Source of the DNA: Adlercreutzia wanghongyangiae
Lineage (GTDB): Bacteria; Actinomycetota; Coriobacteriia; Coriobacteriales; Eggerthellaceae
Direction of reading: 5' to 3'
Assembly: GCF_035989245.1 (NCBI RefSeq)
Contig: NZ_JAYMFF010000018.1
Span: forward strand, 1-64,000
Length of the DNA: 64,000 nt
Shown in pieces: positions 14,789-21,598 of this stretch. Positions within the stretch are counted from its first letter, which is position 1, and every line of letters starts with the position of its first letter. Made by a program: the position numbers and the translations under genes. The notes beneath the pieces are model-generated. The model worked only from the letters and a program-made list of their open reading frames with translations. It ran no database searches and was not told where the DNA came from.

Positions 14789-16411
14789 ATGTTCTGTACT
14801 AAATGCGGCAATCAGATGCCGGATGGATCCAAGTTCTGCACGAAGTGCGGTGCTGCCTTCGGGGGCGCTGCAGCTCCGGAGATTTCGACGGGCGCCGCGG
14901 CCGCTGGCGGCGCGTCCGGGCAGGGTGCTCCCGCTGCCGGCGCGCCCAAGGGCGCGGAAGCTCCCGCAAGGAAGAAGCGCACTGGTCTTATTGTGGGCAT
15001 AGCCGCGGCGGCCGTGGTGGCGCTGGCGGCGGTGGGCATCGCCGTGGCGAACCCGTTCGCGGCGCCGGAGCCCGCGCCTGCGCCGATCGAGGAGCCGGTC
15101 GCCGAGCCTGGGGCGGTCGATCCCGAGCCCGAGGCGGCTGCCGACGCCGAGCCCGCGTCTGCCGATGCCGCGTCTGCGGGCGCATCGGAGCCGACGCTTC
15201 CTGCGGTGTGGTTCGGCGCCTATTCTGGCAACGGCTTCTCGCTGGTGGACGAGTACGGCAACGTCACGGTGCCGGCGGTTTCCGATGCCGTGCTGGAGAC
15301 GCCCTTTGCGGACGGCTTCTCGCTGGGCACCTGGGAGACGAGCGAGTACGATGCCGAATGGGACCAGGTGCACGACGAGCAGACCCACTATGCGCTCTTC
15401 GACAGCGCTGGCGCTGCGGCGGTGGATCTCGACCCCGTTCTGGCGGCCACTGGCGTAACGGGCCGGTCCAGCGTGTCGGGCGACGTGACATCCTATGCCG
15501 ACGGCCGCCTCGTTCTGACGGTGATCGCCCAGGAGGCGGGCCAGAGCAACGTGTTCCTGGTGCTGGACGAGCAGGGGAGCCTCGCGTTCGAGCTGGGGAA
15601 GGCAGCTGAGGGCCCCCTCTCGGCGTGGCCGGCGGCCGACGCCTTCCACGACGGCGTGCTGTTGGCCCGAGCGGGACTCGGCGACGAGTACCTTCTGGAT
15701 ACGAGCGGCAATGTGCTCGCTTCGGCTCAGGAGGCCGGCGCCCCGGTCGTCTCCCTCGGCTATGGGTACTATCGCAAGGACGCCCCGGACGACGAGAGGG
15801 TGTACGGCTACGACGGCCAGCCGCTGTTCGACGCTGCCAGCGTGAACGGGGGCGACGTCGTTGGCGGGAAGCTGGGCTACGACCAGCCCGGCGCCAGCGG
15901 CATCGTGCTGGTGACCGCCGAGCGCGAGAACCCTTACGGCGGCGCCAACAAGTCTCTGGCCGGCCTGTACTCGGTGGGCTCCGGCACGTGGATCGTGCCG
16001 CTGGGCGAGGATCTCGCGAATTTCGGCGACGCCAACGACGACGTGCTGTGGGTGCGCACGGCAGGCTCGATCGGATCCTCGGCGGCCACGGACGGGGCGG
16101 ATGCTGCGGCAGCTGCGGCTACGGCCGAAGGGGGTGCCGCGGGTGCATCCAGCACCGACGCGGCGCTTCGGTCGGCTATCGTGAGCGCTTCGGGGGAGGT
16201 GGTCTTCGACGCCTCCATGGCCGATGCCGCGCTGGCTATCCCCGAGGACTTCCGCGCCCGCTACCTTCACGACGGTTGGTGGGGCATCTGCGACGATGCC
16301 ACCTCGGAGCCCTACGCGCTGGTGTGCATCCAGGACGGGAAGTTCCTCGGCGCCATTGACGCGCCTCAGAATCTGGCTACCTACCCCAACTCGGAAATGT
16401 ACAGCGTGTAG
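14789..16411 (+). CDS. Zinc-ribbon membrane protein with WG-repeat-like outer domain
   Basis: 540 residues from ATG 14789, supported by TAAGGAGAC just upstream. The N-terminal ribbon is CTKCGNQMPDGSKFCTKCG, followed by a linker, a membrane helix (about residues 68-92) and a Pro/Glu/Ala-rich spacer. The large outer domain has spaced units such as GNGFSLVDEYGNVTVP and HDGWWGICDDATSEPYALV, resembling WG/KWG beta-propeller-type repeats. A low-complexity Ala/Gly/Asp insert lies at about residues 432-455. It is the last gene of the cluster and is followed by two hairpins. Function unknown; a surface sensor or structural protein is plausible. Confidence 0.72.
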   Translation: MFCTKCGNQMPDGSKFCTKCGAAFGGAAAPEISTGAAAAGGASGQGAPAAGAPKGAEAPARKKRTGLIVGIAAAAVVALAAVGIAVANPFAAPEPAPAPIEEPVAEPGAVDPEPEAAADAEPASADAASAGASEPTLPAVWFGAYSGNGFSLVDEYGNVTVPAVSDAVLETPFADGFSLGTWETSEYDAEWDQVHDEQTHYALFDSAGAAAVDLDPVLAATGVTGRSSVSGDVTSYADGRLVLTVIAQEAGQSNVFLVLDEQGSLAFELGKAAEGPLSAWPAADAFHDGVLLARAGLGDEYLLDTSGNVLASAQEAGAPVVSLGYGYYRKDAPDDERVYGYDGQPLFDAASVNGGDVVGGKLGYDQPGASGIVLVTAERENPYGGANKSLAGLYSVGSGTWIVPLGEDLANFGDANDDVLWVRTAGSIGSSAATDGADAAAAAATAEGGAAGASSTDAALRSAIVSASGEVVFDASMADAALAIPEDFRARYLHDGWWGICDDATSEPYALVCIQDGKFLGAIDAPQNLATYPNSEMYSV

Positions 16412-16471
16412 GGCTGCAGCAGACCGAATCCCGACTGCTATTGGCTATAAGTCTTTACTAGACCAACTCGT

Positions 16472-16540
16472 GGGACAACGGGGCTGGGCCCGTTGTCCCG
16501 TATCGGCCCGGGAGGCGTGACAGCTTCCCGGGCTGTTTCG
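16472..16540 (+). terminator. Two terminator-like hairpins after the zinc-ribbon operon
   Basis: GGGACAACGGG (16472-16482) pairs with CCCGTTGTCCC (16489-16499). A second stem, GCCCGGGAGGC with GCTTCCCGGGC (16506-16532), is followed by TGTTTCGGTTT. Together they likely end the zinc-ribbon operon. Confidence 0.65.
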
Positions 16541-16621
16541 GTTTGCCTGCTGCGTTGGCGGGCTCTTGGCCATGGGCTCCCCGGGTTTTGCGAAATGCTT
16601 CGAGAGCTCATTGTCTTTTGG

Positions 16622-16843
16622 GGAATTTCCCTATTTCTTCCCTTATCTTGTGTCTACGAAAAGAAGGAGGAAATGACGGAGCTCTCTGCACTCGAGGCCA
16701 ATGTGCGCATGCCTCCCATGGGCCACCACAGCAACGTGGAGACCGAGATCGGGCGCGTGGTGGTGCAGCTGGCCAACCCCGACTTCAAGTTCATGTGCGG
16801 CGAGGCCCTCACCCTGGAAGGCGGCATGGGCCTGCGCCCGTAG
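16622..16843 (+). pseudogene. Remnant of a second AlbA_2 module fused to the SDR gene tail
   Basis: The left part (16622-16690) resembles the AlbA_2 upstream region and start: one 20-bp repeat unit, an AGAAGGAGG ribosome-binding site and ATGACGGAGCTCTCTGCACTCGAGG, compared with ATGATGGAGCGCTCTGTCTTCGAGG at 8211. The right part (16692-16843) is ~150 bases of the SDR gene 3' end with a handful of substitutions, reading EANVRMPPMGH...LEGGMGLRP and stop. The AlbA_2 body is deleted. So two AlbA_2/SDR-tail modules once existed, one now a scar. Confidence 0.85.
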
Positions 16844-16870
16844 CGTAGCCCTCGGGGATTCAGGCTTTAC

Positions 16871-16914
16871 TGCTGAGCGAATTTGCCTTACTATTGAGCA
16901 AATTTGCTCAGTAG
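16871..16914 (+). promoter_or_regulatory. Palindromic operator of the DUF4143 ATPase gene
   Basis: A 24-base near-perfect palindrome (16891-16914, core GAGCAAATTTGCTC) lies 12 bases before the ATPase start. A degenerate copy of one half (CTGAGCGAATTTGC) lies at 16873-16886. The decayed paralogue at 10615 keeps the half-site TTGCTCAG in the same place, so the site travels with the gene. It is most simply an operator for autoregulation. Confidence 0.75.
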
Positions 16915-16925
16915 AAAGGCAAATC

Positions 16926-18116
16926 ATGTCTCACCTTGTTTTCGAGCGGCCTCTCGTGAGCACGCTTGCCGACCGCATGGGGGAGCCGCGCCGGCTCATT
17001 CAGATGCTTATCGGCCCCCGGCAAACGGGGAAGAGCACCGCACTGAGGCAGGCGCTGTCCCATGTAGACGTGCCGGCGCATGTCGCGCTCGCGAGCATCG
17101 ATTCGTCAAGCCGCGATTGGCTGCGGGCGCAGTGGGCGCAGGCGCGCACTCTTGCTTCCGCATCGGGTGGAACGGCGCTGCTCGTTGTAGATGAAATCCA
17201 GCTTGTGGACCAGTGGTCGGCGGTCGTGAAGGAGCTTTGGGACGAAGATTCGTGGGCGGGTCTCGATTTGCGCATCGTGCTGAGTGGCTCTTCGTCACTC
17301 CTTTTGCAGAAGGGACTGCGGGAGGGTCTGACCGGGCGATTCGAGATCGTGCGGAGCACCCACTGGAGCCTGCCCGAGTGCGAGGAGGCGTTCGGCTATA
17401 CGCTCGATGAGTTCCTCTACTTCGGCGGCTACCCCGGGGGTGCGCCTCTCCGGCGTGACGAGAATCGCTGGCTCGACTATCTCAACGACGCGGTCATAGA
17501 GCCGAGCATTGCCAAGGACGTCGTGGCAATGGAGGACGTCCGCAAACCTGCCCTGATGGAGCGCTTGTTCCGATTGGGCTCCGCCTACTCTTCCCAGGAG
17601 CTGTCCTATCGTAAGATCATGGGGCAGCTCGATGATGCGGGTAATACGGTCACCCTTGCCCATTACCTGCGACTTCTCAACGACGCCGGTCTGTTGGCGG
17701 GATTGACCAAGTATGACCCGAAACTCGTGCGTGAGAAATCCAGTTCGCCGCGGTTTGCCGTTTACGACACGGCGCTCATGGTGGCCACTTACGGACCCTA
17801 TCGCAGTTTTCTGCTTACCGACAGCGAAAGGCGTGGTCGATTGGTGGAAAGCGCCGTGGGAGCTTGTCTGCTCGCTCGCTCCAAGAAAGAGCACTTCGAC
17901 GTTCACTGGTGGCGCGAGGGGAACGACGAGGTCGATTTCGTTGTCGTCCAGGGCGAGGAGGCTGTCGGTATCGAGGTGAAGAGCGGTCGGGTGAAGTCGC
18001 TCAAGGGGTTGACGGCATTCGTTAACCGGTTTCCCTGGGCGCGGACGCTGGTTATCGGTTCCTCGGAGTGCCCCCTCGAATCATTTCTTCGCGGGGAGGT
18101 GCCGCTCTTCACATAA
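16926..18116 (+). CDS. AAA_14/DUF4143 ATPase
   Basis: 396 residues from ATG 16926 (GAAAGG at 16914-16919). The N-terminal AAA_14 domain has Walker A GPRQTGKST (about residues 30-38) and Walker B LLVVDEIQ (about 83-90). The C-terminal DUF4143 domain includes YLRLLNDAGLLAGL and the nuclease-like tail EVDFVVVQGEEAVGIEVKSG, which has the D-x(n)-E-x-K arrangement of restriction-endonuclease folds. These ATPases are abundant in gut bacteria, often in paralogous sets; proposed roles are DNA-linked, but function is unknown. A decayed paralogue lies at 10615-10815. GC is lower than in flanking housekeeping genes, in keeping with horizontal gain. Confidence 0.85.
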   Translation: MSHLVFERPLVSTLADRMGEPRRLIQMLIGPRQTGKSTALRQALSHVDVPAHVALASIDSSSRDWLRAQWAQARTLASASGGTALLVVDEIQLVDQWSAVVKELWDEDSWAGLDLRIVLSGSSSLLLQKGLREGLTGRFEIVRSTHWSLPECEEAFGYTLDEFLYFGGYPGGAPLRRDENRWLDYLNDAVIEPSIAKDVVAMEDVRKPALMERLFRLGSAYSSQELSYRKIMGQLDDAGNTVTLAHYLRLLNDAGLLAGLTKYDPKLVREKSSSPRFAVYDTALMVATYGPYRSFLLTDSERRGRLVESAVGACLLARSKKEHFDVHWWREGNDEVDFVVVQGEEAVGIEVKSGRVKSLKGLTAFVNRFPWARTLVIGSSECPLESFLRGEVPLFT

Positions 18117-18149
18117 CAGGAAAGCGCAATAAATAGGCTAAAACTTGTC

Positions 18150-18178
18150 TTGCAATCAGCAAACATATGTTCTATGAT
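18150..18178 (+). promoter_or_regulatory. Duplicated ruvC-type promoter with LexA-like box
   Basis: TTGCAA (18150-18155) and TATGAT (18173-18178), 17 bases apart, with the LexA-like AAACATATGTTC (18161-18172) in the spacer. It is the same arrangement found in front of the real ruvC gene at 19289-19317. Confidence 0.65.
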
Positions 18179-18274
18179 AAGCCCCACTTGAATTTGGAAA
18201 GCGGGGCTTATCTTTTGGACGCGGCGCGCATCATACTGGGCATCGACCCGGGTCTGGCCTATGCGGGGTGGGGC
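18160..18274 (+). repeat. Duplicated ruvC promoter and 5' end (left direct repeat)
   Basis: 115 bases nearly the same as 19300-19413: the LexA-like box, the hairpin with T run, the TTG start and the first ~17 codons of ruvC (RIILGIDPGLA). After GGTCTGGCC the copies diverge and the reading frame is lost, so this is a truncated ruvC scar. Together with the right copy it brackets the DUF3791/DUF3990 cassette. Confidence 0.92.
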
Positions 18275-18304
18275 TTGAGGGTGCGGCGGGCGCCTTGGTA
18301 CAAT
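18275..18304 (+). promoter_or_regulatory. Likely promoter of the DUF3791/DUF3990 cassette
   Basis: TTGAGG (18275-18280) and TACAAT (18299-18304) with an 18-base spacer, starting directly after the truncated ruvC repeat and ending 36 bases before the GTG start. Confidence 0.6.
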
Positions 18305-18340
18305 GAGCGTAGTTGCTGATAGGGCAAAGGAGGTGTCTTT

Positions 18341-18556
18341 GTGTCGAAGCGAGAGGTTGAATTCGTGACATACTGCATTGGCAATTTGTCCGAGCGGTTG
18401 GGACTTAGCCAAACCGAGATTTACAACTTGTTGGCGCAGAGCGGCATTCTCCAGAACTATATCGTTGCCTCCTATGATGTGCTCCACACCTTCGGCAAAG
18501 ACTACCTTATGGAAGATATCATTGGCTATATGCGCGAGAAGAAGTTGGTCGCATGA
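18341..18556 (+). CDS. DUF3791 protein (small, antitoxin-like)
   Basis: 71 residues starting at GTG 18341 with an excellent AAAGGAGGTG ribosome-binding site (18327-18336). It matches the DUF3791 pattern: EFVTYCIGNLSERLGLSQTEIYNLLAQSGILQNYI...YDVLHTFGKDYLMEDII. These small helical proteins are usually encoded just before DUF3990 proteins, and the pair is widely regarded as a candidate toxin-antitoxin system. It overlaps the next gene by four bases (ATGA). Antitoxin function is inferred from arrangement only. Confidence 0.82.
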   Translation: MSKREVEFVTYCIGNLSERLGLSQTEIYNLLAQSGILQNYIVASYDVLHTFGKDYLMEDIIGYMREKKLVA

Positions 18557-19029
18557 GGGTTTATCATGCGTCCGACTGCGTGGTAGACAGTCCGGATACC
18601 GAGCATTCCCGCGACAACCTCGATTTTGGCCGCGGCTTCTATGTCACAACGATGAAAGGCCAAGCGACTAGCTATGCCCAGCGGTTTATGCGCCGAGGAC
18701 GTAAAGCCTACGTAGGGGAGTACGATCTAGACGAAGGCGCGCTGGCGTCTTTGGATGTTCTCGAGTTCTCTTCCTACGACGGGCAATGGCTCGATTTTGT
18801 CATGGCTTGCCGCAGCGGTGCCGACGGCTCTTCTTGGGATGTTGTTATGGGCGGCATCGCCAACGACCGCGTGTTCACTACGGTCGATTTGTACTTCGCG
18901 GGCGAAATCGCCAAAGAGGAGGCATTGGGGCGGTTGGCCTATGTGAATCCCAACGACCAGTTGTGCTTCCGAACTCAGCGGGCGATCGATCGGGCGCTGC
19001 GCTTCTGCGGAGCGGAGGAGGTATCGTGA
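18553..19029 (+). CDS. DUF3990 protein (ADP-ribosyltransferase-fold toxin candidate)
   Basis: 158 residues. It shows the DUF3990 signature: an N-terminal VYHASDCVVDSPD..., then LDFGRGFYVTTMKGQATSYAQRF, and a late NPNDQLCFRTQRAI segment. The H-A-S and D-F-G-x-G-F-Y-x-T motifs resemble the NAD-binding core of ADP-ribosyltransferase-fold proteins, so NAD-dependent modification of a cell target is a reasonable hypothesis. It is flanked on both sides by small DUF3791-like genes with 4-base overlaps, forming a compact three-gene cassette. No experimental function can be assigned from the sequence. Confidence 0.82.
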   Translation: MRVYHASDCVVDSPDTEHSRDNLDFGRGFYVTTMKGQATSYAQRFMRRGRKAYVGEYDLDEGALASLDVLEFSSYDGQWLDFVMACRSGADGSSWDVVMGGIANDRVFTTVDLYFAGEIAKEEALGRLAYVNPNDQLCFRTQRAIDRALRFCGAEEVS

Positions 19030-19283
19030 GCGACGCGGGCAAGCAGGCCGTTTTGCAAATGAAGTATGCACGAGTTATCGATGTTATGGCGAGCCTGGGC
19101 GGAATAACGCCCGAAGAGGCGATGGATCTTTTCTACAATGCGCCGCTGATGCCATTGATCCAGGAGGGCGTTGCCGATCTTCACTGCCGAAGCGACGAAT
19201 ATTTGGCGAAGGAGATATTGAGGGATGCCGGGCGCCTGCCCGTTGGCTCGGTGGAATCGGTTCATCCTTCCTCTGGCGAATAG
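19026..19283 (+). CDS. Second small helical protein of the cassette (DUF3791-like)
   Basis: 85 residues from GTG 19026, which overlaps the DUF3990 stop (GTGA). Sequence AVLQMKYARVIDVMASLGGITPEEAMDLFYNA...LHCRSDEYLAKEI has the same layout as DUF3791 (N-terminal helix, short loop, LxxLxN/FYNA, then a C-terminal helix with D-E-Y-L). A three-gene order with small partners on both sides of DUF3990 is less common than a simple pair. The start is certain by overlap; the family call is moderate. Confidence 0.7.
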   Translation: MSDAGKQAVLQMKYARVIDVMASLGGITPEEAMDLFYNAPLMPLIQEGVADLHCRSDEYLAKEILRDAGRLPVGSVESVHPSSGE

Positions 19284-19288
19284 AGTCC

Positions 19289-19317
19289 TTGCATTTCACA
19301 AACATATGTTCTATGAT
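19289..19317 (+). promoter_or_regulatory. ruvCAB promoter with LexA (SOS) box
   Basis: TTGCAT (19289-19294) and TATGAT (19312-19317) are 17 bases apart. The spacer contains AAACATATGTTC (19300-19311), one base from the Gram-positive SOS box core GAAC-N4-GTTC. SOS control of ruv genes is well known in other bacteria. Confidence 0.7.
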
Positions 19318-19413
19318 AAGCCCCACTTGAATTTGGAAAGCGGGGCTTATCTTTTGGACGCAGCGCGCATCATACTGGGCATCGACCCGGGTCTGGCCCA
19401 TACGGGCTGGGGG
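19300..19413 (+). repeat. Right direct repeat: native ruvC promoter and 5' end
   Basis: This segment is the intact counterpart of 18160-18274 and leads into the full ruvC gene. The two copies flank a ~1.0-kb cassette and differ at only a few positions before diverging at the right edge. Confidence 0.9.
19315..19355 (+). terminator. Terminator hairpin overlapping the ruvC promoter
   Basis: GATAAGCCCC (19315-19324) pairs with GGGGCTTATC (19342-19351), followed by TTTT. Because the -10 element overlaps the left arm, only transcripts arriving from upstream can form the full hairpin. It therefore insulates ruvC from the cassette. The same hairpin is duplicated at 18176-18216. Confidence 0.75.
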
Positions 19414-19848
19414 GTTATCGAGCAGTGCGGCTCGCGGCTGGGGTGTGTGGCCTACGGGTGCGTGGCTACGCCGCCCTCGCAGTCTTTAGCCGAGCGCCTG
19501 CTGAAGATCCACCATCAGGTGGGCGCGGTGATCGAGCGGTTCCGTCCCACCTGCGTCGGCATCGAGACGGTGTGGTTCGGCAACAACGTGACCGCGGCCT
19601 TCGCCACGGGCCAGGCCCGCGGGGCGGCGCTGGTGGCCTGCGCCGAGATGGGGCTTTCCGTGGGCGAGTACTCGCCGAGCCAGATAAAGCTGGCCGTGGT
19701 GGGCGAGGGCACCGCCGAGAAGGAGCAGGTGCAGTACATGGTGCGCCACCTGCTGGGCTTAAGCCGCGACCCGGAGCCCGACCACGCGGCCGACGCTCTG
19801 GCTGCGGCCATATGCCATACGACCCACGAGGGGAAGGTGTTCGCGTGA
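19354..19848 (+). CDS. ruvC: Holliday junction endonuclease RuvC
   Basis: 164 residues from TTG 19354. RuvC is a dimeric resolvase that cuts Holliday junctions together with RuvAB. Catalytic acids are visible: GIDPG (first Asp), GIETVWF (Glu), and the C-terminal DHAADALAAA with the last Asp pair. TTG 19354 is chosen because it gives the normal length and lies downstream of the promoter; ATG 19306 would be upstream of the expected transcription start. The stop overlaps ruvA's GTG (GTGA). The 5' end is duplicated at 18215-18274. Confidence 0.93.
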   Translation: MDAARIILGIDPGLAHTGWGVIEQCGSRLGCVAYGCVATPPSQSLAERLLKIHHQVGAVIERFRPTCVGIETVWFGNNVTAAFATGQARGAALVACAEMGLSVGEYSPSQIKLAVVGEGTAEKEQVQYMVRHLLGLSRDPEPDHAADALAAAICHTTHEGKVFA

Positions 19849-20444
19849 TAGCGTTTCTAGATGGAGAGGTGGCGGCGGTGCTGCCGCCGAGCATGGTGTA
19901 CGTGGACGTGAACGGCGTGGGCTACGCCGTGGCCATGCCCGGGGGCGACTTGGGCAAGCTGGCGCAGGGCCAGCACGTGCGCGTGCTCACCTACATGTCG
20001 GTGACCGACAACGGCATCGGGCTGTACGGCTTTCTCTCCGAAGAGGAGAAGACGCTGTTCGAGAAGCTCATCGGCGTGTCGAAGGTGGGGCCGAAGATGG
20101 CCCTGTCGGCGCTTTCGGCCTTCACGCCCGGCGAGCTGGCCGATGCCATTGCCGCCCAGGACATCGCCCGGGTGTCGCACATTCCCGGCGTGGGCAAGAA
20201 GACGGCCGAGCGCATTATCCTGGAGCTGAAGGGCACGCTGGAGGCGGGTGCTGCATCGCTGTTCAGCCAAGATGCCGACGGGGGCGTCGCGGCGGCCAAC
20301 GTGGCGCTCACGGGTGCTACCGAGGCGCTGCTTTCCATGGGCTTTACCTCTGCCGAGGCCGAGGTGGCCCTGAAGGGCGCTCCCGAGGGCGCGGGCGAGG
20401 GTGCGCTGCTACAATACGCTCTGAAACGTTTGGGAAGTCGATAG
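19845..20444 (+). CDS. ruvA: Holliday junction branch migration protein RuvA
   Basis: 199 residues from GTG 19845. RuvA tetramers bind four-way junctions and load RuvB. The N-terminal OB-fold starts MIAFLDGEVAAVLPPSMVYVDVNGVGY. Two helix-hairpin-helix motifs are visible, LIGVSKVGPKMALSAL and ISHIPGVGKKTAERI-type (here VSHIPGVGKKTAERI), and the C-terminal RuvB-binding domain ends ATEALLSMGFTSAEAEVALK. It overlaps ruvC and is followed 12 bases later by ruvB, as in a standard ruvCAB operon. Confidence 0.95.
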   Translation: MIAFLDGEVAAVLPPSMVYVDVNGVGYAVAMPGGDLGKLAQGQHVRVLTYMSVTDNGIGLYGFLSEEEKTLFEKLIGVSKVGPKMALSALSAFTPGELADAIAAQDIARVSHIPGVGKKTAERIILELKGTLEAGAASLFSQDADGGVAAANVALTGATEALLSMGFTSAEAEVALKGAPEGAGEGALLQYALKRLGSR

Positions 20445-20456
20445 CGATAGGCTGTT

Positions 20457-21545
20457 ATGGCATTTGATCTGGACATAGAGGGCATCGGGTTTCTGGCCGA
20501 GCGCGACGGGGGTGCTCCGCGCGGTCGCGCCGAGGGCGAGGGCGGCCCGCGGGCCGTGTCGCCCACGTTCACCGAGGACGACCTGGAGCTCGATTTCTCG
20601 CTGCGCCCGAAGCGGCTGGACGACTACCTGGGTCAGAGCAAGGTGAAGGAGTCGCTCGGCATCATGATCGATGCGGCCCGCGCCCGGGGCGATGTGGCCG
20701 ACCATATTCTGTTCTCGGGCCCTCCGGGCTTGGGCAAGACCACGCTCGCCACCGTGGTGGCCAACGAGCTGGGTGCCTCCATCCGCACCACGTCGGGGCC
20801 GGCCATCGCCCGCACGGGCGACTTGGCTGCCATCCTTACCAACCTCGAAGAGGGCGACGTGCTGTTCATCGACGAGATTCATCGGCTGAACCGCATGGTG
20901 GAGGAGGTGCTGTACCCGGCGCTGGAGGACTTCGAGCTGGACATCGTGGTGGGGAAGGGCCCGGCGGCCCGTTCTATCCGATTGGATTTGCCGCGCTTCA
21001 CGCTCATCGGCGCCACCACGCGCACGGGCCTGCTCACCGGCCCGCTTCGCGACCGCTTCGGCGTGGCCTTCCGCCTGCAGTACTACACCCCTGAAGAGCT
21101 TTCGCTCATCGTGAGCCGGTCGGCCTCCATCCTGAACGTGGCCATCGATGGCGAGGGTGCCCTGGAGATTGCCCGCCGATCGCGCGGCACGCCGCGTCTG
21201 GCCAACCGCCTGCTGAAGCGCGTGCGCGACTGGGCCCAGGTGCGCGGCGACGGCTCCATCACCGAGGACGTGGCCGCCGAGGCGCTCACCTTCTTCGAGG
21301 TAGACCATTTGGGGCTGGATGCGGTGGACAACCGCCTGTTGGAAGTGCTCTGCGTGCAGTTCGCCGGCCGCCCGGTGGGGCTGACCACCCTGGCCTCGGC
21401 CCTGGCCGAAGACCCGGATACGGTGGAGGATGTGTACGAGCCCTTCCTCATGCAGCAGGGCCTTATGATGCGCACCCCCAAGGGGCGCCAGGCCACGGCC
21501 GGCGCTTGGGAACATTTGGGTCTTGTGCCTCCTGAGGGGCGCTAG
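20457..21545 (+). CDS. ruvB: Holliday junction branch migration helicase RuvB
   Basis: 362 residues. A hexameric AAA+ motor that drives branch migration. The N-terminus has a short Gly/Glu-rich extension before SLRPKRLDDYLGQSKVKE-like sequence. Walker A is GPPGLGKTT, Walker B LFIDEIHR, sensor 1 GATTRTG with the arginine finger region LTGPLRDRFG, and the C-terminal winged helix includes GRPVGLTTLASALAEDPDTVEDVYEPFL. Family length is ~340, so the extra residues are the N-terminal extension. It ends the SOS-controlled operon, and a G11 tract (21553-21563) follows. Confidence 0.96.
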   Translation: MAFDLDIEGIGFLAERDGGAPRGRAEGEGGPRAVSPTFTEDDLELDFSLRPKRLDDYLGQSKVKESLGIMIDAARARGDVADHILFSGPPGLGKTTLATVVANELGASIRTTSGPAIARTGDLAAILTNLEEGDVLFIDEIHRLNRMVEEVLYPALEDFELDIVVGKGPAARSIRLDLPRFTLIGATTRTGLLTGPLRDRFGVAFRLQYYTPEELSLIVSRSASILNVAIDGEGALEIARRSRGTPRLANRLLKRVRDWAQVRGDGSITEDVAAEALTFFEVDHLGLDAVDNRLLEVLCVQFAGRPVGLTTLASALAEDPDTVEDVYEPFLMQQGLMMRTPKGRQATAGAWEHLGLVPPEGR

Positions 21546-21598
21546 CGGAATCGGGGGGGGGGGTAAATTCGGCTGCTGTCGTTCTCGCAGATGATTTT

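Noticed and set aside
16493..16843. 116-codon open frame before the DUF4143 ATPase
   Set aside because: It joins terminator-like hairpins, a repeat unit and the SDR tail scar. The end resembles the SDR only because it is a copied fragment.
18215..18300. A functional second ruvC gene
   Set aside because: Only ~20 codons are preserved before the frame is lost; it is a truncated duplicate.
19306..19353. ATG start for ruvC at 19306
   Set aside because: It lies within the LexA-like box and before the -10 element, upstream of the expected transcript start.
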